In this document: piece after piece, positions 22,194 through 28,835 of the stretch
Layout of the letters: every line of letters begins with the position of its first letter
How positions within the stretch are numbered: position 1 is the first letter of the stretch
Source of the DNA: a virus
Virus record (IMG/VR): IMGVR_UViG_3300030202_003733
Span: 1-47,190 of that record
DNA length: 47,190 bases
Strand: one strand, 5' to 3'
Position numbers and translations under genes: made by a program
The notes under the pieces: model-generated
Told to the model about the DNA's origin: nothing
What the model saw: only the letters and a program-made list of their open reading frames with translations
Databases searched by the model: none

Positions 22194-22417
22194 GTATAAT
22201 CTGGAAAAGAAAGAACATTATCTTTGTCGTCCATCTCGGACCCATCTTCCTCTTCGACTTCTTCGACTTCTTGTGCGTGAGCGTCTAGTTCTTTATACCT
22301 CTCCAGAATGGAGCGCACGCCCCGCGCTGCCAGAACAGACTCTTTGGCACAAGACTCTAGGTACTCTGCCATACTCTCGAAAAACTCTAAGGGCAACTCA
22401 ATCGTTTCTTGATTCAT
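22190..22417 (-). CDS. Acidic helical protein (75 aa)
   Basis: Overlaps the stop of the 22414 gene by ATGA. MNQETIELPLEFFESMAEYLE...RYKELDAHAQEVEEVEEEDG is helical and very acidic at the C-terminus. Its stop region overlaps the -35 of the leader-antisense RNA. It is cotranscribed with the ArdC-like gene and could be its partner or inhibitor (inference). Confidence 0.76.
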   Translation of the reverse strand: MNQETIELPLEFFESMAEYLESCAKESVLAARGVRSILERYKELDAHAQEVEEVEEEDGSEMDDKDNVLSFPDYT

Positions 22418-23283
22418 GCGGCCTTCTCCTTTTTAATATCGTGCTCCATAATAAGATTTGAAGCCAACTGTGCAGCCTTAGCCGCACGGTACACAGCCCT
22501 CTTATCATTACGAAGCAAATCTAGCCATGAAGAAATGTAACTTTCTTGGTTTTGCATCACCTCTGGGCGTTCGATGCCCAGTTTGGCGCACAAGAACGCC
22601 GAACCCATAGAGGCAATCATCTCCTCAAGAGCGAAGGCCTCTTCGTCTTTGCCAAAGTTATCGCGGTTGAGCCTGCTTTTGTGGCCGGTACTGTGAACCA
22701 TCTCTTGCAGAAGAGTAGCCCAGTAGTGGTCCGCTGTGTGAAACTGCTCTGGGTCCGGTAACCCAATGAGATCAGTGTGAGCTTTGTACCACGCGCTGTC
22801 CTGTCCGTGCAGAACTTTAGCACCATAGCCGCCCAAAATAGCCGAGCATCGTTCATAACCGACACTTGGGTCTTGAGGACAAGACTCAACCACTGGGGGG
22901 TTCTCGCACTGCTCCGCATTGTAGACACGGTAGTACCGCAAGAAAGGAATCTTCTGGACGGTGCCATCCCCGTTATCCTTGTCAAACATATTCCAGAATA
23001 CGATTGGGGTCCAGTTCTTGGCCTCATCGGACTTAATAGTGATTTTAGCCTTCTTAGCTTGATTCCAAGTGATCCAACGAGAGTCGTCGTAACCAGACGC
23101 CCAGAGAAGCGGAACATTAATACCTGTGTAGGTCTGCCCCTCCTCCGGGTCCATCGAGGTCATGTTAAAAGGAAGTCCTGCCATCGCACCATTCTTCCAA
23201 GGCTTACTCCACGGGGGAGTGCCAGCCTCAAGAGCAGTAATGATGCGGTCAGTAACCATTTGATATACATCGACTTTAGCCAT
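22414..23283 (-). CDS. ArdC-like antirestriction/ssDNA-binding protein with altered zinc site
   Basis: The product is 289 aa. The N-terminal region fits the ArdC ssDNA-binding domain (MVTDRIITALEAGTPPWSKPW, then TYTGINVPLLW and YYRVYNAEQ). The C-terminal part fits the zincin-like domain, but the usual HExxH reads QEMVHSTGHKSRL (QEMVH 193-197): the first zinc ligand is Gln. A downstream acidic helix (FALEEMIASMGSAFLCAKLG) is kept. ArdC proteins protect incoming DNA from restriction and can be delivered with plasmids. The Gln suggests reduced or lost peptidase activity with the DNA-binding role retained (inference). Own promoter TTGACA (23331-23336)/TAATAT (23308-23313). Confidence 0.9.
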   Translation of the reverse strand: MAKVDVYQMVTDRIITALEAGTPPWSKPWKNGAMAGLPFNMTSMDPEEGQTYTGINVPLLWASGYDDSRWITWNQAKKAKITIKSDEAKNWTPIVFWNMFDKDNGDGTVQKIPFLRYYRVYNAEQCENPPVVESCPQDPSVGYERCSAILGGYGAKVLHGQDSAWYKAHTDLIGLPDPEQFHTADHYWATLLQEMVHSTGHKSRLNRDNFGKDEEAFALEEMIASMGSAFLCAKLGIERPEVMQNQESYISSWLDLLRNDKRAVYRAAKAAQLASNLIMEHDIKKEKAA

Positions 23284-23307
23284 TTGCCTCTCCTTACTTA
23301 CAATAAC

Positions 23308-23341
23308 ATATTAACAAAGTGTCGCTTAGCTGTCAAGCGAC
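23308..23341 (-). promoter_or_regulatory. Promoter of the ArdC-like gene with inverted repeat over the -35
   Basis: TTGACA (23331-23336), 17 bases, TAATAT (23308-23313). The -35 is wrapped in the inverted repeat GTCGCTT...AAGCGAC (23321-23341), an operator-like arrangement. The stop codon of the upstream 23326 gene lies inside. Confidence 0.62.
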
Positions 23342-23457
23342 TCTGTGGGTTCCCAATACCAGTGGTCTTTATGTTCAGAGTAGCTATCGGACTCGATATA
23401 CTCTAACCACTGTTCTTCTAGTTCAAGTTCTTCGTTGTCTTCCGGGTCGTTGTTCAT
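23326..23457 (-). CDS. 43-aa very acidic peptide
   Basis: ATG 23457 follows AAGAGGAGATTGGTC and an array promoter TTGACG-N17-TAAGTT. The peptide MNNDPEDNEELELEEQWLEY continues with Glu, Asp, His and Trp. Net charge is strongly negative. Its last codons overlap the promoter of the next gene. Possibly a DNA mimic or inhibitor, by charge alone. Confidence 0.6.
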   Translation of the reverse strand: MNNDPEDNEELELEEQWLEYIESDSYSEHKDHWYWEPTESLDS

Positions 23458-23516
23458 GACCAATCTCCTCTTGCTTTCAAAATAAACTTAACCGACACAC
23501 TTTGGTGCGTCAAGGA

Positions 23517-24692
23517 TTAATCTTTACCAATCGCTAGAATCTTCTCATTCGTCTGGAAGTACGGGTTCTTTGCGTAGTAGGGTGTAGTGATCCAGAGTCG
23601 CTGGCACTTAGAGGCGACCGGCTTTGCTGCACACATGTCCGTAAGAACAATATGCCCATCGAAGTTACGCTGGTTGACCCACTTGGTAGGGGGGTTGAAG
23701 TCGGTCCCGCCGTACCTGACGCGAGTCCAGTCTTTAGTCTCTCCCTTACGCCAGACATATACAGAGTCCTCACATACCTCGCTGTCGAAAGGAACGACTG
23801 TGAAGGTCGCTAGCTTCGCAAACTTGTTCAGCAGGGAAAAGAATGTTTTAAGCATCTCGTCATTCACGGAACCAGACTGGTCGATGGAGATGGCGATGTT
23901 TGCCACCCTCTTCACCCTCTTTGCGGGCCACTGATAGGGTGCTCGCTTGTTTACTCTACGAACCGTGCTCTGCTTGTTGCTAGCCTGCGATGTCTTGATG
24001 AAGTAACGCAGAACCTTCGCAGGGTCAATCGTTTTGCTGATAGACTTCCTGAGTTTATTCCTGACTTCGCTTGGCACGGAGCCATAAGATTTATTCTCTT
24101 TCTCACACTCTTGGACTGCTTCGGCGATTACCTCTCGCAATCGTTCCTCGACCACATCCTTCATTCCTTCGGGCACCTCGCCCCACCCGTCATGGCTGTC
24201 GAGAGTGTCAGGGAGACTGTTGCCTCCCTCGCCTTCGCCGTCGTCAGACTCCTCTTGCTCCTGCTGCTCCTGCTTCAGCTTTTCGAAATACCACTCGGCA
24301 GCCATGCCAGAGGGCCAACCTTCAAAGTGGCCCACGCCTGGAATACAGCCCTCTTGCGGTAGCTTATCTGCGATGTGACCATTGATGGCTAAGTCCGCAG
24401 CTACGTTCCACAGCTTTGTCATACCCTCTTCGGGGAGTCGCGTAGTGACGTGCTTAAAGAGGAGGTGGTAAAACTCGTGCATGAGCACACCAGTGCGCTC
24501 AACATCTGTTAGTCCTTCCATCCAAGTCGGGTTGTAAAGCATCTGTAGCTTACCCGTCTCTTTGTCGGCCCAGACCCCAGCAGTGGGGACCGCCGTGCTT
24601 GGCTTCTTGCTGACCCTGCGGGATATTGCCGCGAAGAACGGCTCGTCCAGCAGAAGTCTATGTGTGTGCCTGTTAAGATCAAACTTGGACAT
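23517..24692 (-). CDS. VWA-domain metallopeptidase-like protein (DUF2201 type)
   Basis: The product is 391 aa. The N-terminal zincin-like domain has HEFYHLLFKH (HEFYH 72-76), an acidic Gln/Glu-rich linker follows (about 135-160), and the C-terminal VWA domain has MIDAS DQSGS at 271-275, then TDFNP and LTDM strands. This is the arrangement of putative metallopeptidases that pair with MoxR AAA+ ATPases, and such an ATPase gene is directly upstream (24751). The pair probably works as a substrate-remodelling chaperone/peptidase. Promoter TTGACA-N17-TATAGT at 24715-24743. Confidence 0.9.
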   Translation of the reverse strand: MSKFDLNRHTHRLLLDEPFFAAISRRVSKKPSTAVPTAGVWADKETGKLQMLYNPTWMEGLTDVERTGVLMHEFYHLLFKHVTTRLPEEGMTKLWNVAADLAINGHIADKLPQEGCIPGVGHFEGWPSGMAAEWYFEKLKQEQQEQEESDDGEGEGGNSLPDTLDSHDGWGEVPEGMKDVVEERLREVIAEAVQECEKENKSYGSVPSEVRNKLRKSISKTIDPAKVLRYFIKTSQASNKQSTVRRVNKRAPYQWPAKRVKRVANIAISIDQSGSVNDEMLKTFFSLLNKFAKLATFTVVPFDSEVCEDSVYVWRKGETKDWTRVRYGGTDFNPPTKWVNQRNFDGHIVLTDMCAAKPVASKCQRLWITTPYYAKNPYFQTNEKILAIGKD

Positions 24693-24714
24693 GCTTGCCT
24701 CCTGTTGTGTTTAT

Positions 24715-24743
24715 ACTATAGCTCATGCGGTTGAAGGTGTCAA
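24715..24743 (-). promoter_or_regulatory. Promoter of the VWA metallopeptidase-like gene
   Basis: TTGACA (24738-24743), 17 bases, TATAGT (24715-24720), then leader ACACAACAGGAGGCAAGC before ATG 24692. Confidence 0.72.
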
Positions 24744-24750
24744 CCAACTA

Positions 24751-25851
24751 TTAGTTAATCGACACGCCGCTGAGTAGCTCGACCATAACGTTCTTAACAC
24801 TAGACCCACTAGAGGTCGTAGCGTTGTGGAAGTTATGACTATTCTGCTTGGCAACAGAACCATCACCCTCCGTTGTCTTTCCAAGGGTGTACCACAAGCG
24901 CATTGCGACCTCAGAAGGCAACTTGGCGAAGTAGTTGGCGAGATTTCCAACTTGCTCGTCGGTGAGAACTGACTTCACATAAGAACTGTTTTCGATACCG
25001 TCAACCATAGCGGTGTGCTGATTAATGTCCCAGTCATCGGTCAGGTGGTACATACCCCCATCCACAATATCCTCGACCGTTACAATCTTTTCGTAGGTTG
25101 AGACAAAATCAGTGAACGCCAAGGCACCCTCAAGGCCAACAAAGCCACATGCAAGGTCACGAATCACGTTCAAGTTTGACTTCGGAGAGTTCATAAGTCC
25201 ACTCCGTGTGATTACTTGGTTGAGACGGTCCCAAGAACGACGACTTGGGTAGACCTTATTGGGTTCAAAGTCATCCGTATGCTCAAGGTGGCCACGGTTG
25301 TTGTTAATAAAGTCCCAGATAATCGGTGCCACCTCAGCCTTTGCCCACAACAGCCAGTCCTCAATCGAAGGCTCAAGGTCGTAAACAATCCAACGATCAA
25401 GAGCCGCTGGGTCCATCTCGCCAACCTGATAGTGTGCGGCGTGCTCACCACCATTCACGGCAGAAAAGATGATGGTGCCGGGATGAAGATGCCACCCGTT
25501 CAACTTGCGGGAGTCCCCAAGTTCAAAGATAGACTGGCGGACTTCGTGGGTGCCACGGTCCACCTCATCAAGAAACAAGAGACGAGGGTTGTCGCAGCAG
25601 TCCTTGAACCAGTCGGGTGGGTTCCAAGTAGTAGTTTCCTCCTCCATCTTTGGTAGGCCGAGAATATCACCCTCGGTCATCTGGCTAATGCGCCGCTCAA
25701 CTACCTGCAAGCCGAACTTCTCGGCGTACTGGTAGACGACTTGGCTTTTGCCAACACCGTGGCGTCCCCGAATCATCACGGAATAGTTTTCCGCGTCAGT
25801 GTTGATGACGCTGTTGATGACAGTATCAAAGGTTTGAAAATCAATAGACAT
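24751..25851 (-). CDS. MoxR-family AAA+ ATPase
   Basis: The product is 366 aa. Walker A is GRHGVGKS (29-36), Walker B LLFLDEVDR (91-99), followed by IFSAVN and a Tyr/Arg-rich region with LDRWIVYDLEPS (sensor/arginine-finger area). MoxR ATPases act with VWA proteins to activate or remodel complexes; the VWA partner is the next gene downstream. The C-terminal about 100 residues are helical. Promoter TTGACA-N17-TAAACT (-35 about 25915). The ATP-binding residues are all present, so an active ATPase is expected. Confidence 0.93.
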   Translation of the reverse strand: MSIDFQTFDTVINSVINTDAENYSVMIRGRHGVGKSQVVYQYAEKFGLQVVERRISQMTEGDILGLPKMEEETTTWNPPDWFKDCCDNPRLLFLDEVDRGTHEVRQSIFELGDSRKLNGWHLHPGTIIFSAVNGGEHAAHYQVGEMDPAALDRWIVYDLEPSIEDWLLWAKAEVAPIIWDFINNNRGHLEHTDDFEPNKVYPSRRSWDRLNQVITRSGLMNSPKSNLNVIRDLACGFVGLEGALAFTDFVSTYEKIVTVEDIVDGGMYHLTDDWDINQHTAMVDGIENSSYVKSVLTDEQVGNLANYFAKLPSEVAMRLWYTLGKTTEGDGSVAKQNSHNFHNATTSSGSSVKNVMVELLSGVSIN

Positions 25852-25920
25852 ATTTACCTCTCAAGTGATTGTGGTTTTGGTTTGTGCTCTAAGTTTATCT
25901 TAGGGCAACGTCGTTGTCAA

Positions 25921-26733
25921 CTAATATTTTTTATTAAGTGTTATGAGGTGATGTCCGGATCGGGCCACACCTGCGAAGAGTATGGTTTCATGGTCATCCA
26001 CAAAGCCTGTACCATCGCGCCTGATCTCACGAATCCACTCCTGTAGGTCATAAGAATCATCGTCGGAGTTAGCCTTGAGGAAGTCTTTCACCAACTGGGT
26101 CGAGCCACTCAGCCACTTTTTTGGCATAAGCTGGGCGATTGCAGCTTCGGGTGCCGTGCTAAAGACTTTGATTGTCGGTCGCCACCTACTGTCATTAACA
26201 AAAAGTTCCTCTGCAATAAACTCTGGCATGGCAATATCATACTTCTTACCTCTGGCGTCTGTGCAGGTAAACCAAGGTACGTTCCTGTGCAGCCGAAAGC
26301 GGTTCAGCAAGCTGATGTTTTCCCAATGCACAGCCGTGACAACGCCATGCATAAGCGCAGAGTATTTGTTCCACTCCAGCACAGCACCAACACCAAGACC
26401 GTGCTTCTTCAGCACCTCTAACATGCGTGGCCTGTACTGCGTATCCATATCGAGCAGTAATTCCTTATCACTCACCGCGTGAGGACAGTTACGCCGATTA
26501 TGTCCTGTCTCAAGAGAGTTGCGCCGAATGCGACAATAGGAGCAGTGTCGGGGACCACTGCTTTTCCTCTTAAACTTAGCGTCCTCTTCCAGCAGATCTC
26601 GACACCGCCATGAACGCTCCTCGTGTGGTATTTCCATAGCCTTAGCTACATGTTCTTTCCGCTCTGGGCAGGTAACTCGGTTGTGACCTCGCGCACCGCA
26701 GTAACTACAAGTAACAGTTCCGTTCCAAGACAT
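25921..26733 (-). CDS. Protein with two CCHC zinc knuckles
   Basis: The product is 270 aa. Residues 10-23 (CSYCGARGHNRVTC) form a perfect C-x2-C-x4-H-x4-C retroviral-type knuckle. A second, longer one (CSYCRIRR...GHNRRNC) lies around 63-82. The rest is alpha/beta with HRNVPWFTCTDARGKKYDI and a C-terminal HETILFAGVARSGHH. Zinc knuckles bind single-stranded RNA or DNA, so an RNA-binding role in takeover is likely (inference). Its TTGACG-N17-TAAGAA promoter overlaps the end of the TadE-like gene. Confidence 0.85.
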   Translation of the reverse strand: MSWNGTVTCSYCGARGHNRVTCPERKEHVAKAMEIPHEERSWRCRDLLEEDAKFKRKSSGPRHCSYCRIRRNSLETGHNRRNCPHAVSDKELLLDMDTQYRPRMLEVLKKHGLGVGAVLEWNKYSALMHGVVTAVHWENISLLNRFRLHRNVPWFTCTDARGKKYDIAMPEFIAEELFVNDSRWRPTIKVFSTAPEAAIAQLMPKKWLSGSTQLVKDFLKANSDDDSYDLQEWIREIRRDGTGFVDDHETILFAGVARSGHHLITLNKKY

Positions 26734-26781
26734 TTTTACCTCATGTTGTGTTTGGGTTTTCTTGTCGCTTACATTTTATTC

Positions 26782-27225
26782 TTAACCGGGTGCATCTAAA
26801 TCGTCAAGTGCTGGAAGCTCAATTGGCCAAGAAACACTGTAGGTCAGCGTTTCTGGCAGCATAGGGACGATGCCGGTTATTATATTAGATGATGTTGTCA
26901 CCGTGCAGTCCATCCAAGGGACTGTCTCGGTTGTTAGTGAAGAAGCGTATGCAGCTACGGTACAGGAGGAAGTTGAGCAGTCAAGCATCCCATTCAACCC
27001 CATAGCATCTTTAATCTTTTGCTCTGCTATCTCGTAAGGGTTTGTATAGATGTCAACCATACTCATCGAACCCGCCTTACATCCAGCGGATACTGCATCT
27101 TGGAGACTATGTTTCTGAAGTAACAGCCACATAAAGTCGATTCCACCAAATATTAGTGCTACGAAGACGGGTAGTATTAAAGCAAATTCTACAGCAACAC
27201 CACCTCTTCTATTATTCATACTCAT
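26782..27225 (-). CDS. TadE-like pseudopilin-type protein
   Basis: The product is 147 aa. The N-terminus NRRGGVAVEFALILPVFVALIFGGIDF is the TadE/TadG signature: basic residues, G-x-x-x-x-E-F with Glu13, then one long membrane helix. The C-terminal part is a Thr/Ser-rich extracellular-type domain with CSTSSC and a third Cys. Such proteins are minor pilins of Tad/Flp pili; a phage copy is unusual. A TTGACG-N17-TATAGT promoter sits so close that the mRNA would be almost leaderless. Read-through from the tRNA unit is also possible. The TAA stop is part of the next gene's -10 region. Confidence 0.85.
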   Translation of the reverse strand: MSMNNRRGGVAVEFALILPVFVALIFGGIDFMWLLLQKHSLQDAVSAGCKAGSMSMVDIYTNPYEIAEQKIKDAMGLNGMLDCSTSSCTVAAYASSLTTETVPWMDCTVTTSSNIITGIVPMLPETLTYSVSWPIELPALDDLDAPG

Positions 27226-27281
27226 ACTATAACTACTCTGCTAACTTGCGTCAACAACCTTTTGTCATATAAATATAAGAG

Positions 27282-27365
27282 TGCCCAAGGCGGGACTCGA
27301 ACCCGCAAGCCCAATGGGGCGACAGATTTTAAGTCTGTTGTGTATACCTATTCCACCACTTGGGC
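27282..27365 (-). tRNA. tRNA-Leu (UAA)
   Basis: The minus strand folds into a cloverleaf with acceptor GCCCAAG/CTTGGGC, anticodon loop CTTAAAA (anticodon TAA), a long variable arm and T-loop GGGTTCGAGTCCC. About 84 nt, no encoded CCA. Confidence 0.95.
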
Positions 27366-27369
27366 AAAG

Positions 27370-27446
27370 TGGTACGCCCTAGAGGATTCGAACCTCTGAC
27401 CCTCGGCTTAGAAGGCCGATGCTCTATCCAACTGAGCTAAGGGCGC
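27370..27446 (-). tRNA. tRNA-Arg (UCU) with encoded CCA
   Basis: Acceptor GCGCCCT/AGGGCGT, anticodon loop CTTCTAA (anticodon TCT), T-arm GAGGTTCGAATCCTC, followed by discriminator A and an encoded CCA (27370-27372). Confidence 0.95.
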
Positions 27447-27453
27447 AAAATCC

Positions 27454-27645
27454 CTAAGCTCTTAACTTGTCGAGGTGTTGCCTCTGTTCCTCGTACTTTC
27501 CAAGATTAGCCTCGACGTAATCTTTTACCTTCAATAGTTTATCAAGATAATGATATTTTGTCCAGCCATCATTTCGTGGACTTTCAACTTCTATAATCCA
27601 TCGCTGTAGCTGTCCGATAACTTCCGTCTCAGAAAATCTGTTCAT
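27454..27645 (-). CDS. Small helical protein (63 aa)
   Basis: ATG 27645 overlaps the TGA of the 27642 micropeptide and follows GGGAGTAGTAGG. MNRFSETEVIGQLQRWIIEVE and a Lys/Leu-rich helical remainder suggest a small soluble protein. It ends eight bases before tRNA-Arg, so it is probably cotranscribed with it. Function unknown. Confidence 0.68.
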   Translation of the reverse strand: MNRFSETEVIGQLQRWIIEVESPRNDGWTKYHYLDKLLKVKDYVEANLGKYEEQRQHLDKLRA

Positions 27646-27716
27646 CCTACTACTCCCGTAAAAAGAATAACGTAGAAGCCCAAAAGAGCCATCATAGAAT
27701 ATTCAGCGTAATCCAT
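27642..27716 (-). CDS. 24-aa membrane micropeptide
   Basis: ATG 27716 follows GGAGGGAGT, and the stop overlaps the next start (ATGA). MDYAEYSMMALLGFYVILFT then GVVG: one membrane helix. Promoter TTGACA (27758-27763)-N17-TAATAT (27735-27740) is directly upstream. Confidence 0.55.
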   Translation of the reverse strand: MDYAEYSMMALLGFYVILFTGVVG

Positions 27717-27766
27717 ACTCCCTCCATACATAAAATATTAACGTCTTGGTTACAGGCTGTCAAATC

Positions 27767-27919
27767 TTATTTGCCCTGACCCCGATACTTTTTTCGGTAA
27801 CCCTTCGGAACAGTGCCGTTTGAGTTGAGGGCTTTAAATTTTGTCCTCTTCCCATTTCCAATGCTTGTTTTCTTACCAAGACCGTGTTTAGTGGCCCTCT
27901 TATTATTGCCTTTAGCCAT
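27767..27919 (-). CDS. 50-aa very basic protein
   Basis: ATG 27919 follows AAGGAGTAAAAA. The sequence MAKGNNKRATKHGLGKKTSI continues as Lys/Arg/Gly-rich to GYRKKYRGQGK. It is likely an RNA- or DNA-binding protein of ribosomal-protein-like composition. Longer frames over this region are shadows. Confidence 0.65.
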   Translation of the reverse strand: MAKGNNKRATKHGLGKKTSIGNGKRTKFKALNSNGTVPKGYRKKYRGQGK

Positions 27920-27922
27920 TTT

Positions 27923-28111
27923 TTACTCCTTATAATAGTTAGAAAATCCCATAAAGGTTGGTGCCCAAAGCCCAACAAAAAGTGCTAACCGCTCAATATG
28001 AGCCGCGTCTACACCACCTGTGTTCCAGATAACAACTGAGCCTGCAATCGACACAATTGTTGCCACTAGAAACCCATTCGAGATTTTATTATTCTTTTCT
28101 AAATACTTCAT
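27923..28111 (-). CDS. Small two-TM membrane protein (62 aa)
   Basis: ATG 28111 is preferred over 28114 because of the distance to CAGGAGGA. Two hydrophobic stretches (FLVATIVSIAGSVVIW and LALFVGLWAPTFMGF) predict two helices around HIERL. Promoter TTGACA-N16-TATTAC upstream. Function unknown. Confidence 0.72.
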   Translation of the reverse strand: MKYLEKNNKISNGFLVATIVSIAGSVVIWNTGGVDAAHIERLALFVGLWAPTFMGFSNYYKE

Positions 28112-28162
28112 CATTCCTCCTGTTATTGTAATAACCTATTTACATTTCTTGTCAACTAAAAA

Positions 28163-28235
28163 TGAGTCTTCAGGGACTCGAACCCTGAACCTACGGATTA
28201 AAAGTCCGGTGCTCTACCAATTGAGCTAAAGACTC
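28163..28235 (-). tRNA. tRNA-Lys (UUU)
   Basis: Acceptor GAGTCTT/AAGACTC, anticodon loop CTTTTAA (anticodon TTT), T-arm CAGGGTTCGAGTCCCTG; 73 nt, no encoded CCA. Confidence 0.96.
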
Positions 28236-28241
28236 GTAAAG

Positions 28242-28318
28242 TGGTGGGCCTACTGGGACTTGAACCCAGGACCGCAGCTTTATAAGAACTGTGCTCTAAC
28301 CACCTGAGCTATAGGCCC
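28242..28318 (-). tRNA. tRNA-Ile (UAU) with encoded CCA
   Basis: Acceptor GGGCCTA/TAGGCCC, anticodon stem CAGTT/AGCTG around CTTATAA (anticodon TAT), T-arm TGGGTTCAAGTCCCA, then A and CCA (28242-28244). A UAU anticodon reads the AUA codon directly, without the lysidine-modified CAU tRNA that most bacteria use. Confidence 0.93.
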
Positions 28319-28396
28319 ATAAGGGTGCCGGTGGTTATCTCTGAACACATGAGACAGTGACCGGAGTATGTCTCGCTTAGGTTCTATGTGCGGTCG
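28319..28396 (-). ncRNA. Structured 5' leader of the tRNA-Ile/Lys transcript
   Basis: About 75 nt between the promoter start and tRNA-Ile contain GAGACA...TGTCTC (6 bp) inside CACAT...ATGTG plus GAA/TTC pairing. It is either a processing leader or a degenerate RNA gene. No frame is present. Confidence 0.4.
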
Positions 28397-28402
28397 TTCA
28401 AT

Positions 28403-28430
28403 AACATAATAGTTAAAATTTATTTGTCAA
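28403..28430 (-). promoter_or_regulatory. Promoter of the tRNA-Ile/tRNA-Lys unit
   Basis: TTGACA (28425-28430), 16 bases, TATGTT (28403-28408). The -35 contains the TGA stop of the 28427 micropeptide gene. Confidence 0.72.
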
Positions 28431-28516
28431 TCAGAATAGTTACATTCGTATTTTCCGTAAACGTAACCTACCCAGAACGCTATAAAGTGCGTTCCCAACA
28501 TAAGACATAAACTCAA
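28427..28516 (-). CDS. 29-aa membrane micropeptide, TTG start
   Basis: AGGAGGTGTCAT precedes TTG 28516. The product MSLCLMLGTHFIAFWVGYVY then GKYECNYSD has one hydrophobic helix and three Cys. The stop lies inside the TTGACA of the tRNA promoter. The strong ribosome site is the main argument. Confidence 0.5.
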   Translation of the reverse strand: MSLCLMLGTHFIAFWVGYVYGKYECNYSD

Positions 28517-28530
28517 ATGACACCTCCTAT

Positions 28531-28737
28531 TTACATAATATAATTACCATAACCGTTTTCACTAGCACACTCTCGCGAACAATATCCGTGATACAAAATG
28601 TGCTCAGGATCTTTTTTGGCTCCAGACCATTTGGGTAACGACTTACCGCAAGTCGTACAAATCGTAAACTTCCCATACAGAAGACGATTGTCTTCGTCCA
28701 TCTGTCCGTGCCAAGGCTTCCAAGCGCCATCGCTCAT
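28531..28737 (-). CDS. Small zinc-finger-like protein (68 aa)
   Basis: ATG 28737 follows GGGGGAGATA. The sequence has CTTCGKSLPKW and, 20 residues later, YCSRECASENG: a C-x2-C...C-x3-C arrangement typical of small zinc-binding proteins. It lies just downstream of tRNA-Asn. Function unknown. Confidence 0.72.
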   Translation of the reverse strand: MSDGAWKPWHGQMDEDNRLLYGKFTICTTCGKSLPKWSGAKKDPEHILYHGYCSRECASENGYGNYIM

Positions 28738-28761
28738 TATCTCCCCCACCAATATAAATTG

Positions 28762-28835
28762 CGCCCCTTACTGGATTTGAACCAATGACACGCGGATTAA
28801 CAGTCCGCTGCTCTAACCAACTGAGCTAAAGGGGC
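28762..28835 (-). tRNA. tRNA-Asn (GUU)
   Basis: Acceptor GCCCCTT/AAGGGGC, anticodon loop CTGTTAA (anticodon GTT), T-arm ATTGGTTCAAATCCAGT; 74 nt, discriminator G, no encoded CCA. Confidence 0.95.

Larger units (their letters stand above)
12253..28430 (-). promoter_or_regulatory. Reiterated promoter-plus-leader family of the early array
   Basis: At least 30 leftward copies share TTGAC(A/G) or TTGC(A/G/C)x as -35, a 16-17 base spacer and a -10 of the TAAGAT/TAATAT/TATATT type. Then follow A/C-rich bases (typically ATACACAACAACA) and AGGAGAGAACA before ATG. -35 boxes start near 12253, 13149, 13476, 13691, 13947, 14334, 14902, 15393, 15686, 16021, 16526, 16821, 17127, 17499, 17934, 18504, 18740, 19271, 19424, 19898, 20579, 20844, 21266, 21948, 22188, 23331, 23506, 24738, 25914, 26801, 27248, 27758, 28151 and 28425. 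Most have an A/T-rich block immediately upstream, like an UP element. Three copies precede RNA genes and have no ribosome site. Confidence 0.8.

Noticed and set aside
22042-22461. Rightward 139-aa frame beginning next to a leader-like ACAACAGAGAAC
   Set aside because: The leader-like bases lack GGAG and a plus-strand promoter, and the frame runs opposite the 22190 gene. The palindromic hairpin and minus-strand promoter explain the sequence better as an RNA gene.
22777-23406. Rightward 209-aa frame opposite the ArdC-like gene
   Set aside because: Shadow of a well-supported gene; no start signals.
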